Below are positions 25,373-35,855 of a stretch of DNA of 64,000 bases, one piece after another. This DNA comes from Entonaema liquescens. Taxonomy: Eukaryota > Ascomycota > Sordariomycetes > Xylariales > Xylariaceae. The translations under genes and the position numbers were made by a program. The notes beneath the pieces were generated by a model that ran no database searches, was not told the DNA's origin, and saw only the letters and a list, made by a program, of their open reading frames with translations. The stretch lies in assembly GCA_902805475.1 (NCBI GenBank), contig CADCSX010000007.1, forward strand, positions 620,001 to 684,000. The letters run 5' to 3'. The number at the start of each line of letters is the position of its first letter. The first letter of the stretch is position 1.

Positions 25373-26557
25373 ACACTAATCTAAAATCTACTTTCCTAGG
25401 TCTAGGGTTTATAGGTGATGTTACCGTAGCACAAATCTGAGGTAGGCCTATAGATCATTCGTTCATTTATCGTGTAAGTGGCCCTGTTATTAGCTATCGA
25501 ATGGTTATCGAATAACTCGTAGGAATCAGCACGTCAAACCTACGCCATTTTCGCCAATCTTCATTTTCCTTATCTCCTACTGATAGTTGATAAATACTTA
25601 AATAAACTACCTACCTCCTTACCTAAGTAACGATCTCTCGACGATCCTCCTCTAGTCTGCCGCGATTTTCGCATTTCTCATGCCCTGCGCTGCATCCCGC
25701 GGTCTAGGGCCCCCCATGAGCGTTGTTGTGGGACCTAAACGCGGCGCGGGTTTAAGCTACCGGTCGCCTTCCGGGATCGACGAGGCTATTTTAGGTAGGT
25801 CCGTAGCCAACTACCTAACGTACCTAACATACCTAACAGAACATAATGTGGGAGGAAGCGGGCTACCATCAGCTGGGTTTAGTTTCCATTCCTGTTAGCT
25901 TCCATTTACAATCTTTCTCCCTAGCTAGTTCGTCTATCTGTTGGTAAGGCACTTAAACCAGGCCAGGTCAACTTGGAGGATTACTTCTAGGTCATCGTAA
26001 AATACCACCTATCCGTTGCTTTGTTTGCTATCCCGCATAACAAAGTTCGAACCGGGTATATCGATAGTTCAACTTCCTACGGGAGAACATGGAAAGTCAA
26101 GTCTTCACTGGTCACAAGCCGAACTGCCGAGCCGAGCCAAGGGCGGCGCAACAGTTGAACGGGCTCACAGCTGCTACGACGGAATCTATCACGAGCAGAT
26201 TCCCGTCCCTTGGAAAAGAAACTGTCTATATTATATTAACTAATATAGTAGCACACGGTATTATTGCATTGCAAAGCTGATGGCAGCAGTAGCGGAGAGT
26301 AGCAGTATTAAGTTGTACAACTTCTTGTCATTATCATACTGCAGAGCACGCACACGCCTGAATGCTTCTGCATCGTAACACTTCGTTGAGGGTAACACCT
26401 CCCTCTTATACGAGATATACTCTTAGCTCGTAGCACCGAGACAGTATTACACGCCCCTCGCCTGTGTGCCTGACCATTCCACGTTCCAAATGCGGTCTCA
26501 CCATATTGCTCCTAGGGGTATCACGAAAAAACAATGCTTAGCACGATAAGCATCATG

Positions 26558-27905
26558 CTACTGTTGGGGTGGGGTGGGGCCTGGTGCCACGTTCCCCGAG
26601 GCAGCTGCCCGGGCCTCCAGGTCTCTCCGCTTGGAGAGTAGGCTCTTGAAGGCTCCTAGACATTGCACCAGCGTCTCCTCGTCGTGGGCGCAGTAGCGAT
26701 AGGTCTTCTCGTCCGTGATGACCTGAAAGCAATGCGACTTCGTCTTGCTGATCGGGTTGATATCCACCACATTGACAATCCCCGATAGGGATAATATAAA
26801 GGAGGCTTTGTACTCGGATTCATCTTTGTAGAGAATGAGATTCCGAGGTCGGAGAACTGCCCATCGGTTTTTCCACTGCTTAACGCCGCGTTTGCTGTTA
26901 AGCAGCCAGAGCCAGCCCTGCCAGACGATGCGATCCGGGTCGTTCTCAAGATTAAGGCCGCTAAGTTGGCTTGCATTTCTATCTCCCATAATTGGGCGGT
27001 TGTTGGAACCGGTTTCTATCTGCGTTCCTGAAGTAGTCGGCGATCGAGCACTAAGACTCTCGATGGACGCACCATGGACCCGTCCTTCGTTGTCGGATAT
27101 ATCTGAATGTGAAGCCAATTCGTTGCCAGACAGACCTGAATAATCGTTATGCGAAAGTCTTCTCGTAGATGGTGCAGATCGTGACGATCTCGGATCGACA
27201 GGCTCGGGCGAACTAGAGATCGGCCTTTCGTGATCTGGGGATAGGACCCGCGTAGTTCCTGACCCATTCGGCAGCGTACCAACAGGAGCAAATGTCTGTC
27301 GGCGAATAATGGGACTTGCTAAAAACATCTCTTCTTCTTCCTCTTCGATTTTAGCATCTTTCTTGATTACATCCACCCATTCCTGCGCATCTTTCGCATT
27401 CGGGGCCTCAAAGTGGTAGTTCCGCGCTGGCGAGAATAGGCCGAAGAGGTTATGGCGCTTGTTCTTGGGATCTTTGAGGAGCGTAACGGCGGAAAGTTCT
27501 GAAGTGTAGAGCTTGTGTCGAAGCTTGCTCTCCTTGTCCGATTTATATATTGAGAGAGCGCTGGGTCTAAGCACGAGGTAAACGGATTTCCAAGTCTGTA
27601 TGGTATCATTGTTTAGCATATTGAAAGCTACGACATTCGGGATATGCGGACACGCTACGGTCACTCACCTTAGTCTTCTGAGTTCGCTTCTGGACATAGC
27701 CGGACTTAAGCACACGGTCGAACTCGAAGCTTCCGTTTTGATTGACAGGGCTCGCTATCGGCGTAGCGAGTTGGTTCCGTAAACGATTGACTTGGGAATT
27801 CGCGGGCGCTGCCATCGCGGACGGAGGGGGTATGCTAATCGTCGCACCGCGACTTGACATATTGGTAGGTAGTTCGATTGGGGATTGAGTCGCCGTCTCA
27901 GCCAT
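26558..27905 (-). CDS. tandem PH-domain protein, Opy1-like
   Basis: Protein of two pleckstrin-homology domains, probably binding phosphoinositides at the plasma membrane. Exons 27905-27669 and 27595-26558 join in phase across a 73-bp intron, giving 424 residues. The ATG at 27905 is chosen; the codon before it in frame is not ATG. PH1 spans about residues 65-165 (VLKSGYVQKRTQKTK, then TWKSVYLVLRPSALSIYKS, ending AKDAQEWVDVI). A Ser/Pro/Arg-rich linker with an acidic EEEEEE patch follows. PH2 spans about 290-395 (WQGWLWLLNSKRGVKQWKNRWAVLRPRN, ending ETLVQCLGAFKSLL). The architecture is that of yeast Opy1, a regulator of PI(4)P 5-kinase Mss4. That role is inferred from architecture, not proven orthology. 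Confidence 0.85.
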
Positions 27906-29192
27906 CGTCAAAGCTCTTGGAGACGCGTTGAAATTAGACCGATCTCCAAGCTCCGGGCACGTAGGTTTATTATCTTGGAAGTATTAGATTAGTTGGGTCG
28001 ACCTTGGTCTGATTACGAATAAGAGTAACGTGTTGTTGACACCAAAATATCGTATCGGAATCGTAATGTCAGGGGGTAAAGTGGATTAAAGTCGGAGAAG
28101 TTCAAGAGTAGTTGACGCGATTCATTACTGAGCAACCAAAAGACCACGAGATATTAGTTGGACAAAGTGGTGGAAAGTTAATTAAGAATGGAACCAGGCA
28201 GCTGCAGCTGATAAGCAAAGCTCCTCAAGTAATAAAGGTCGGACCTCAAGTAAAAATCGGAGTCGGAGAGAGTATGCGAAAGAGAAGGGGAAGTCGGGAG
28301 TCAAGAGGAAAGAAGTGGTCGTAGTCAATAACCAATAAGGTTTAAAGGACGTCGGAATGCCCCTCAACTGATCAACAAGATTCAGGGTTATTGCTCAATG
28401 CAATTAACGTTTAACCAAGTGCTTTTTAGGAATGAATCGCGGCAATAATACCCCAACATTAGCAAATCAGAATGCGCATGCGTGTTTAAAAAAAAAAAAA
28501 AAAAAAAAAGGTCAAGTAAGTTTAGAAAATTGTAAAGAGTTGTAACAATCGCAAGAAGATAAGTGAGAATTGAGATGTAGCCACAAAAGAAATTTGTTTG
28601 GTAAAGTGAGTTGGTCAAAGTGCAATAGGACCCTTTAGATTATGTTGTAAAAATAGAAGAAGTCCGTGGAGTTGTTTTCGTGTAATAAGTGTAATAATTA
28701 AAAGTCTCCTACGTTTTTCTACGTTTCTAGTTTCTACCGTAGATTGCTTAGATTGTTGCACAAGCGCCGCCTTTCTGGAACCCTACAACCCCTACAAACC
28801 CCTACAAATCCCTACCTTTGCTTACCTGTAATTAAGCTCCTAACGTGACGCCCAGCTGTGCCGGGACCAGGTGTTTCAGGAAGTGCCGGACGCTAAGGCC
28901 CTAAACACCCTAACTAGCCACTGAAGGGATTCTCGTGACGAGGCTAGTGACCATATCTGTGGCTTCTTTATCCAATCATGGTTCATACTTAAGTAGTCCT
29001 ACAACTCATCGTACGTATGTGGATCCTACAGATGACAGGCTCTCGCCCGCATGTCCCGAATATTTCTGGAATGGGAATGTATCAGGTAAGGTACTTTTAA
29101 GAGGCTGAGAAGGACAGAACACTCAAAATGTTTCTTTAGTGATTACTCTCATAGCTTTATTAAGAAATGAGTTGTAAAAATTGATTTATTAA
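27906..29192. other. intergenic
   Basis: Promoter and leader of the PH-domain gene at left, then unassigned DNA. A poly-A run lies at 28489-28509. CCTACAAAYCCCTACAAA-type short repeats occur at about 28780-28815. No gene seen. Confidence 0.5.
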
Positions 29193-29576
29193 CTACCCCG
29201 TATGCTGTCCTGCTCCAGCTGCCTTCTCTTTATGGACTTCCGGCTCTGGACCTTCTCCCGATTTTGACCCGGGCCCTTCGGATCTAACGCCTGTCGACTT
29301 GCTAGGACTTGGTTGCGGGTCTGGTTGCTTGGCAGGGTGGTCGCGATCTTTTCCCGATGCCGTCTTTGTTGCTTGCTCGTGATGTTCTTCTTTCTGTTCC
29401 TCTGCAGGGTCGTTCGATTTCTTCGTCTGATCTGCCACCACAGTCGAGCGTATTGAGCATGTTGTGAAGGGCGCGCAGGTGGTTTTGCTAGGAATGGTTC
29501 TACTACCCCTGAGATAAGTGGAATGCTGGTTGATTCGATATAGATCCAGTCGGGCGAGTCTGACGATCGGCTTCAT
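29193..29576 (-). CDS. small hypothetical protein, probably mitochondrial
   Basis: Single-exon frame of 127 residues. The first 50 residues are rich in Arg, Ser and Thr, lack acidic residues up to about residue 10 and are amphipathic in places (MKPIVRLARLDLYRI), like a mitochondrial import signal. The remainder is hydrophilic and disordered, rich in Lys, Glu, Pro and Gly, with HPAKQPDPQPSPSKSTGVRS. Small fungal proteins with a presequence and a tail of this kind are common, but I cannot name the family. Codon use looks coding and no other frame on either strand is open over the same length. No function is proposed. Confidence 0.6.
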   Translation of the reverse strand: MKPIVRLARLDLYRINQHSTYLRGSRTIPSKTTCAPFTTCSIRSTVVADQTKKSNDPAEEQKEEHHEQATKTASGKDRDHPAKQPDPQPSPSKSTGVRSEGPGSKSGEGPEPEVHKEKAAGAGQHTG

Positions 29577-30317
29577 TCTTCTGTTTAGTGAAGAGAGAAT
29601 GCAAATCTTGTCGCGTAATTTGGGGTTTATCTATTTTACTCGAATAGAAAAGAAAGAACAGTTCAATATTTGAACAAGTATCAAGTATATAGATGAAGTC
29701 AATGAAGCTTATTAGCTTGTTAAGGTAGCCCTAGGAGTAAATGTCGTTCTGTCATTAATACGTCACGATGTCGATTTTCACACTATCGAATAGTCCCTGA
29801 CTTCTTTAAACCTAACCTACATTGTGAACCCCATCATTTGAACCTTGTACCTCATATATTTACGTCTATAACACTAGCATACCTAAATAGACGATGAAAC
29901 GGGTACATGGTAATATCCCCCAAAGGCTAAAGCGAATGTATGCTCCTAGCATGGTAGGTAAAACCAAGCGGTCTAACACATATACAGTCTAACTCTTCAG
30001 GGCCATCAGAAATAGCACGGGAAATAGCACGGGAAATAGCATATAGTTATAGACAGGCTCGATAACAATAAAAATGAAGCATTATATGTAAATATCGTAG
30101 GCAACCAGTACCGCCAATAATTCTATTCTAACCTATACGGGGGGTATCAATCCTCTCTCTTGTCCCATGCATGCTCTTATCCAATCTCCAGTCTGAAGTT
30201 TATACACATACCCGTCCGCCTTCTCATGCTTCCATCCATCTATTTACCAATCCCATCAAGCAGGGTCCTCGAAACTCTAGCATAAAGGCTAGCCCTAGCA
30301 CAGACATAAGTAGAAGC
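29577..30317. other. intergenic
   Basis: No gene supported. AAATAGCACGGG is repeated in tandem at about 30010-30043. Confidence 0.5.
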
Positions 30318-32360
30318 TTACTTCCCTCCTTTCGGTGCCGCAACCCTCACACCCCGAGCGCTTCCCCACACGCTCTCCGAGACCTTCCGCGGGATCTTTC
30401 GTCCGCGGAGTCTCTGGTCTATAAGCCACATCCCAACGACGAACTCTGTGCGGTCCAGATACCCGCGCCCGCGTCTATCCACCAAGTCCCACACCTCTGC
30501 CAGCTCATCCGGCGGTAGTCGGCTGCGAGTCCAAATATCGCGTACCACTACGTTGGCTACGACTTGCTCCAGTTCCCTTTCCCGTGCCCTTTCTCTTTCT
30601 GTGGTGCTGGAACCGGGGGTTGGGGTGGATAAGGAGTCCCCGTCTGATGGTACTAATAGCAAGCCTCGATTGCTCGCCCATACGCCTTCGTACCGCTTAC
30701 GCTCACGCGGCGTGATCTCCTCGCGCCAGCGGCGACGCTCACCTTCGTGGTGAATGTGCTTGTTGCCGCCCAACTTGCCAAGGGGCTTACGGCGCCGCGA
30801 GCGAGCCACCTCTTCATCATCCGACTTACTTGGAGGATGACGTAGCGTTTGGCGCATATGTGGTGTCTGCTTGCGGGATGGCGGTTTTGGTGGTGGGGTT
30901 TTTGATGGCGTTATACGAGACGATGCGAGAGAGCCCGCCACAATGGCATCAGTAAGGGAATCTAGAGGGAGGTTTGGAGAGCTTGTGTACGGCTGCCGTC
31001 GAGGTGGGACTGGTGGACGACTGCTAGAGGTAGCCTCTATAGACATAGTTGGTGTTGATGGGGGCCTTCTTGATTGTAGCGTGTCAGGGGTTGATGGTCG
31101 AGATCTGCTTCTATCTGGAGAGCCGGGGTGGGGCGTCGGGACTGATGAAGCAGAGACGAAGGTATCATTGGATGAGGTTGAACTCCGACGAAGATTATCT
31201 TCTCGAAGAGGTGGGACCTTAGTCTCATTTGAGGGAGCTGGATATTGCGGTCTTGGTCTAGATGTTTGGCCTGGTGGTACTGCATCTTGTGCTTGTATAT
31301 CATTCAATAGAAGTTTCTGTGAAGTAGACCGTGATGGCCGAGGAGACAGAATGACGGTGTCTGCCTGCCCGATAGACTTTGGCGGCGTAGAAGCGCGTGG
31401 TTTACTACCTGACTCTAGAGCTCTAGGTTGTGAAGCCGTGTGGGATTTGCTCTTCGTCCTTGCTGGCGGAGGAGTAGGGGGGCGTGCTTTTGCTTCGACA
31501 GCCACGTTTTGAGTTAGCCGACGTCCCTCCTGAACTGACTTCGTCACTGAAACCGAGGGGGACGGCGTTCTTTGCCAGGCTATATTGCTGGCTAATCTTG
31601 ATGGGGATAGGTCGCTCTTAGAGATCGAGCTCGTAGTCCTTGGAGGCGTCATAGGCCGAGTTGCAGGTTTTGTTCCAAGCAACTTCGATGTCTCTGGCGC
31701 CTCTACGTCTTTCTTGATAGGATCTGCATCATCTCTTTTCTTCTCAAACATCGATATGAGGGTGTTGGTAGAAGGTATCGAGGTCATATCTGTCGTTAAG
31801 TCGAGACTTGTCACTGAACTGGCTGCACTATTGGCATCGGGACTAGATTTCGGATATCTTCTAGTTGGCTGTTGAGTGTACGGATGTGATTGAGCTGTTT
31901 GGTGGGTGGGACTAGTAGACCTGCTGGCAGCCAAGGTAGCAGCTATAAAGGACGGAGAACGAGGGTCTGATGGGGGTTGCTTGCTGGCAAACCCCAAGGA
32001 AGAGGAACTGCCATGACTGCGATTTAAAGGTGGGTGTAAATGTTGTACAGAAGGCTGGTTCTTTATGCGTTGTTCATTTTCGAGCGTACTATTCCCACCT
32101 AGGATACTGTTGTTACCCGTGTTCTGTCGGCTGACCGCTCGGGAATGATCTCGCGAAGCTGAGGTAGCCGAGGTAGCTGCGATAAGAGCTCCATTATTAG
32201 CATTTCGAGAAGAGGTCGAGTTCGAAGTCAATTGCTTTGGAGTAGACTTTTGGAAGGCGAGCGAGGCGCCTTTCAGGGCGGCATTGTAGGAAGTATCGTC
32301 ATGATTTCCGGAATGATTCGGCGGCAATCGGCTCCGATTTAGGGTCCCTGGTCCATTCAT
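30318..32360 (-). CDS. EH-domain protein, Irs4/Tax4-like
   Basis: Fungal relative of yeast Irs4/Tax4, EH-domain proteins that bind and activate the PI(4,5)P2 5-phosphatase Inp51 and so affect phosphoinositide levels, cell-wall signalling and autophagy. Single exon, 680 residues. The N-terminus has the conserved AALKGASLAFQK motif (about residues 28-39). A very long Ser/Pro/Thr/Arg-rich disordered middle follows, with many PPxP and PxxP segments. One EH domain closes the protein: RKRYEGVWASNRG at about residue 566, then VVVRDIWTRSRLPPDELAEVWDL, the EF-hand-like DRRGRGYLDRTEFVVGMWLID and a helix to residue 665. The final basic GGK tail matches the family layout. Assignment rests on motif and EH position; the Inp51 link is by homology. 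Confidence 0.85.
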   Translation of the reverse strand: MNGPGTLNRSRLPPNHSGNHDDTSYNAALKGASLAFQKSTPKQLTSNSTSSRNANNGALIAATSATSASRDHSRAVSRQNTGNNSILGGNSTLENEQRIKNQPSVQHLHPPLNRSHGSSSSLGFASKQPPSDPRSPSFIAATLAASRSTSPTHQTAQSHPYTQQPTRRYPKSSPDANSAASSVTSLDLTTDMTSIPSTNTLISMFEKKRDDADPIKKDVEAPETSKLLGTKPATRPMTPPRTTSSISKSDLSPSRLASNIAWQRTPSPSVSVTKSVQEGRRLTQNVAVEAKARPPTPPPARTKSKSHTASQPRALESGSKPRASTPPKSIGQADTVILSPRPSRSTSQKLLLNDIQAQDAVPPGQTSRPRPQYPAPSNETKVPPLREDNLRRSSTSSNDTFVSASSVPTPHPGSPDRSRSRPSTPDTLQSRRPPSTPTMSIEATSSSRPPVPPRRQPYTSSPNLPLDSLTDAIVAGSLASSRITPSKTPPPKPPSRKQTPHMRQTLRHPPSKSDDEEVARSRRRKPLGKLGGNKHIHHEGERRRWREEITPRERKRYEGVWASNRGLLLVPSDGDSLSTPTPGSSTTERERARERELEQVVANVVVRDIWTRSRLPPDELAEVWDLVDRRGRGYLDRTEFVVGMWLIDQRLRGRKIPRKVSESVWGSARGVRVAAPKGGK

Positions 32361-33466
32361 GAGGCCCGTTGATAGGAGGAGACCGCCTAGGTTGGAGGTT
32401 CAGGAGAGAGGCGTTTCATTTATAGGTAAGGTATAAAGCTATTGTCAATAAATTGTTGCGCAAAGAGTGACATTAGAACAATGGAAGCTTCCTACATCGT
32501 AGTTGTAAGGTAGAAGATTAAGCACCAGGTGGTTAGTTGTTTCGAAGTAGGGGCTAATTGAGTAAAGTTACTAGGGAGGGTTGGAAGGTACATACATAAT
32601 AGCAGTAGGGCTGAAGGCTGAAACAAGACCATCTGGTAAGGTTTCGTATCCTAAAATAATACGCTAAAGAAACACCGATTTCCGATATCTGGGGTCTTGC
32701 ATCAGGGGTACATGCACCTAATGAACCTTGCTGTACTTCAATCCAGGTGATTACGATGCGATGCGATGCCACTACATAAGGAAGTAAACATATCCCCGAT
32801 AGGCTCGATGCTAGTAATTGTGAACATTGGGTTTTTTCACTTCTATTTTCACTGAGACCATAACTAAACGTTTTATGATTAAAGTAAAATATCGGCTTCA
32901 AGCCGACTTTTTATTTCAGCTATGAGGATAGAAGCTGGAATATGAACCTGAAACATGCATAGTTATTCGCTATCCATCTTGAACGCCTTATGAACCGACG
33001 CCGATACCAATGTTCCCGCACCCCCTTTAGCTACTTGCTTACCCTTCGCCTTCACCCCCTTTCCGATTATGTTCCAATAGAGAGTATGTAAAATCAAGGC
33101 AAGTAAAAGCCACCGTGAGTACGACAACTCAGGTACTATGTGCTATCGGCCAGCCCTGGCAAACGTCAAGTTTGTCAAGTCAGGACTCCACCCAAGTGGC
33201 CTCGCGGCGAACGACATCGTAATGCAATTAAAGGCAAATACAAGAAACAGAGTAAGAGGGAAGAAGCAATAACCAGTTCGTACAAATCAGAAACAGCGCA
33301 AAAACATGATCAAGAATATTACGTGATAGTATCCGGAAGAGCGCCATCGCTGACAGGTTGTGAGAAGCGTCACATAAATCGTAACGGTGTGAGTTGCGTA
33401 ACTTTTCAAAGCTCGTAATTGCTCGTTATCGCTCGTTATAGTCCAGTAAGAGGAATAGTGAAATGC
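32361..33466. other. intergenic
   Basis: Promoter of the EH-domain gene at left and 3' region of ase1 at right. I see no gene or notable repeat apart from a short GATGC run at 32757-32769. Confidence 0.5.
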
Positions 33467-35855
33467 TTAATAGGCATCTTCATCAGTCCACTCACTGCCC
33501 GAGATGATACGATTGCCTTCAGCATCTATCGTACCGTGCCCGGGTTGCATTTGAGGCGGGATCCCTCGATATCGTTTCGGTACATTTGCTTGCTGACGCG
33601 AGTAAGGGTCTTCTGGTGTAAACCGCTTTCCCCTCGCTGCTCGTACCTTAGCATAATACGCATCAGATGCGTCCGCCTCCGGCTCGGAATTGTCGTCATA
33701 CGTCTCCCAGTTCTCAGATCCAGTTATTACCGTTGAAGTATTCGAGATCTGTCTTGGAGGGGGTGCTTGGGGGTATGCCGACTGCGCAAGTCGCTCACTC
33801 TGTATCGACATGTGCGGATCTTGATGCGAGTGGGATCTTGAATAAGAATGGTAGGAGTCTCGCTCGTATGCTCGATCGTCATACACATCGTCCGGCTCAA
33901 CAGCTCGGATATGGGTGCTCGAACCAAGCCCCACGTTTCGGTAGGGATTCACCGGGGTTTCTAACTCGGGAGGCGAGTTTAGGTCTCTCATCTTCGGGGA
34001 GGGGCCCGCGAGAGGATGACCGGGACGTAATATGCCTTGAGCGCGCGATTCAGGCCGAGGTCTTTCGGGAGAATTGTTGCCGTGCTTGAGATTCGACAAA
34101 GGGGCGCGGGCAGGTATCCTAGATGGACTACCCTTCGGGTCCTTGGGTGGTTGCATACCAGGAGGAGCTCTTCTGATTGTGCCATTGCCGTTACCATTCA
34201 CCACCGGTGTTTTCGATCTTGGAAAAGTACCTGCTTTGCTAGCATTGCTATTGGCACGGCTAGGTGGCTGTGCTGACTTCTGTAACTTGTTTGCCGATGG
34301 CGGAGGGCCTGCAGGAGTCTTCGATCTTGGGCCTGGGACCTGCTTGGGCGGTTCAGGTTCTAGAATATCCAGGTACCTCTCCCCGTACACAAGGAATGGG
34401 CGACCATATTCGTCTTCCCATTGCTCTAGCAACTTAACAAGATCTGCAGCAACTTTGGGGAGCTCTTTAGCGATTCTCTTTCGCATCTTCTCCTCTCGCA
34501 ACAGTTTCCCTGGGTCTCGCCTTTCTCCCTTTTGACCACGCATCATTAGTCTGGATGCATCTTGGCTAGATGCTGCAAGTTCATCTCGATCATGAACAAG
34601 AGTACGATGCTTCTCGACCAAGGCGAGCGTAGGCGCCCGTTGTTCCTTCAAAGTCTCAAGTCGGGTAATCTCGCGTTCATGAGCTTCTAGCAATGCGTCG
34701 CTGTAAACATCAGAGAAAGCAGGTGTAAATTCGAGCATCTCATCCTCTGAGAAGTATAGCGCATCCCATAGCTCTTGAAGTTTGCATCGCGCATCTTCCA
34801 CAAACAGGTGCAAGTTTTGTCGCTTTAGCTCGTTAAGTCTAGCTAATTCATCCTCAAACTCGTTGATCTGTCGGACACCACAGCCACGGTTGCCGTTCAG
34901 GAACGCCTTACGCTCCGGCTCGTCGACACCGAGCTTCTCCCATAGCGCTGCGACAGACGTCTTGAGATCTCTGAGACGCCTCTCGCGATTTTTCTTCTCA
35001 TCTGCTAATTTGTCTCTCTTGTTACGAAGTCTGGATAGATCTTCTTCGTGCAGGCCGAGCTGCTCAGGGGCATCGCGATAATACTTTACAATCGCGCCAT
35101 CGGTTTGAGCTTGAGGCGTACCAAGCTCGGCCCATAACTGGATAATATGTTCCGATAGAGACTTAACTGTGTTCACACGTCGGGTATACTCCTCGTAGAC
35201 TCGTGTGAATTCGTCGTCTAGTTTATTAACGTATGCAGGGGAAAGGTCGAAAGTCGGCGGGATGGACTGGTTGGGCCCTGTGGGTGGCAGAGTAATATTT
35301 ATGAATGTAGGCTCCAGGTGGGAGGAGTACGATTCGAGTGCTTGCACAAGTTCTGAAAGTAAATCAGTACAAATTGCCCACCCTAATATTTCCTTGTTCG
35401 CGAAAATTGTATTCAACTTACTCTTAACTTGCTCAAATCGCTCGCGATGAAGCTTGCCTATTTGCATATGCTTCTCTTTTAGTACCGTCAAGCATCTTGT
35501 AAGCGGGTAGGTAACCCGAAGATCATCACTGTCGGGTGTGTAGCTGCGTTGTGATCTGGAACCGTCGAGGGACGCTTCCATTTGGCGGATTACAGTAATC
35601 AATCTTTGCGCCTCGTCAACTAATTCATTCTTCTCTTCTGTCACCTGCTTCACTTGATTGTTTAAAGTCTCCGAGAGCGCTGCGAACAGCTGCAAGGTTT
35701 TCCTATTAGTTCTTGTTGACACAACAGGTGTAGCGCGGGCTCACCTCTGATTCTCTGTTTTCGCGATCATGGCTAGCAACGCCAATCTCGTCAAAGAGGC
35801 CGTGGAGCTGGCCGATTATGGTATTAACCTGCTGAGAAAGGTAGCTCGCGTCCAT
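33467..35855 (-). CDS. ase1: Ase1/MAP65 microtubule-bundling protein
   Basis: Homodimeric crosslinker of antiparallel microtubules at the spindle midzone (Ase1/PRC1/MAP65 family). Exons 35855-35745, 35689-35422 and 35352-33467 give 754 residues. The first exon encodes MDASYLSQQVNTIIGQLHGL, the family start, and joins to LFAALSETLNNQV. The second intron (35353-35421, 69 bp, GTAAGT...TTTCAG) is a multiple of three and stop-free, so an unspliced reading looks open; removing it restores FEQVKKLVQALESYSSHLEP, the expected sequence. Residues about 1-450 are coiled-coil and spectrin-like helices including the conserved EDEYGRPFLVYGERYLDIL region. The C-terminal 300 residues are disordered, basic and Ser/Pro-rich, where microtubule contacts and Cdk sites are known in the family. 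Very sure assignment. Confidence 0.93.

Larger units (their letters stand above)
23706..26557. other. intergenic between GH5 and PH-domain genes
   Basis: About 2.9 kb with no convincing gene. It contains three simple repeats (listed separately) and several TAGGTA clusters (24930-24995, 25600-25640, 25795-25845). Frames such as 24364-24573 exist only because a satellite encodes repeated Phe. Confidence 0.5.

Noticed and set aside
30871..31512. 213-codon plus-strand frame
   Set aside because: Antisense shadow of the EH-domain gene; Gly/Arg/Leu-rich with no independent support.
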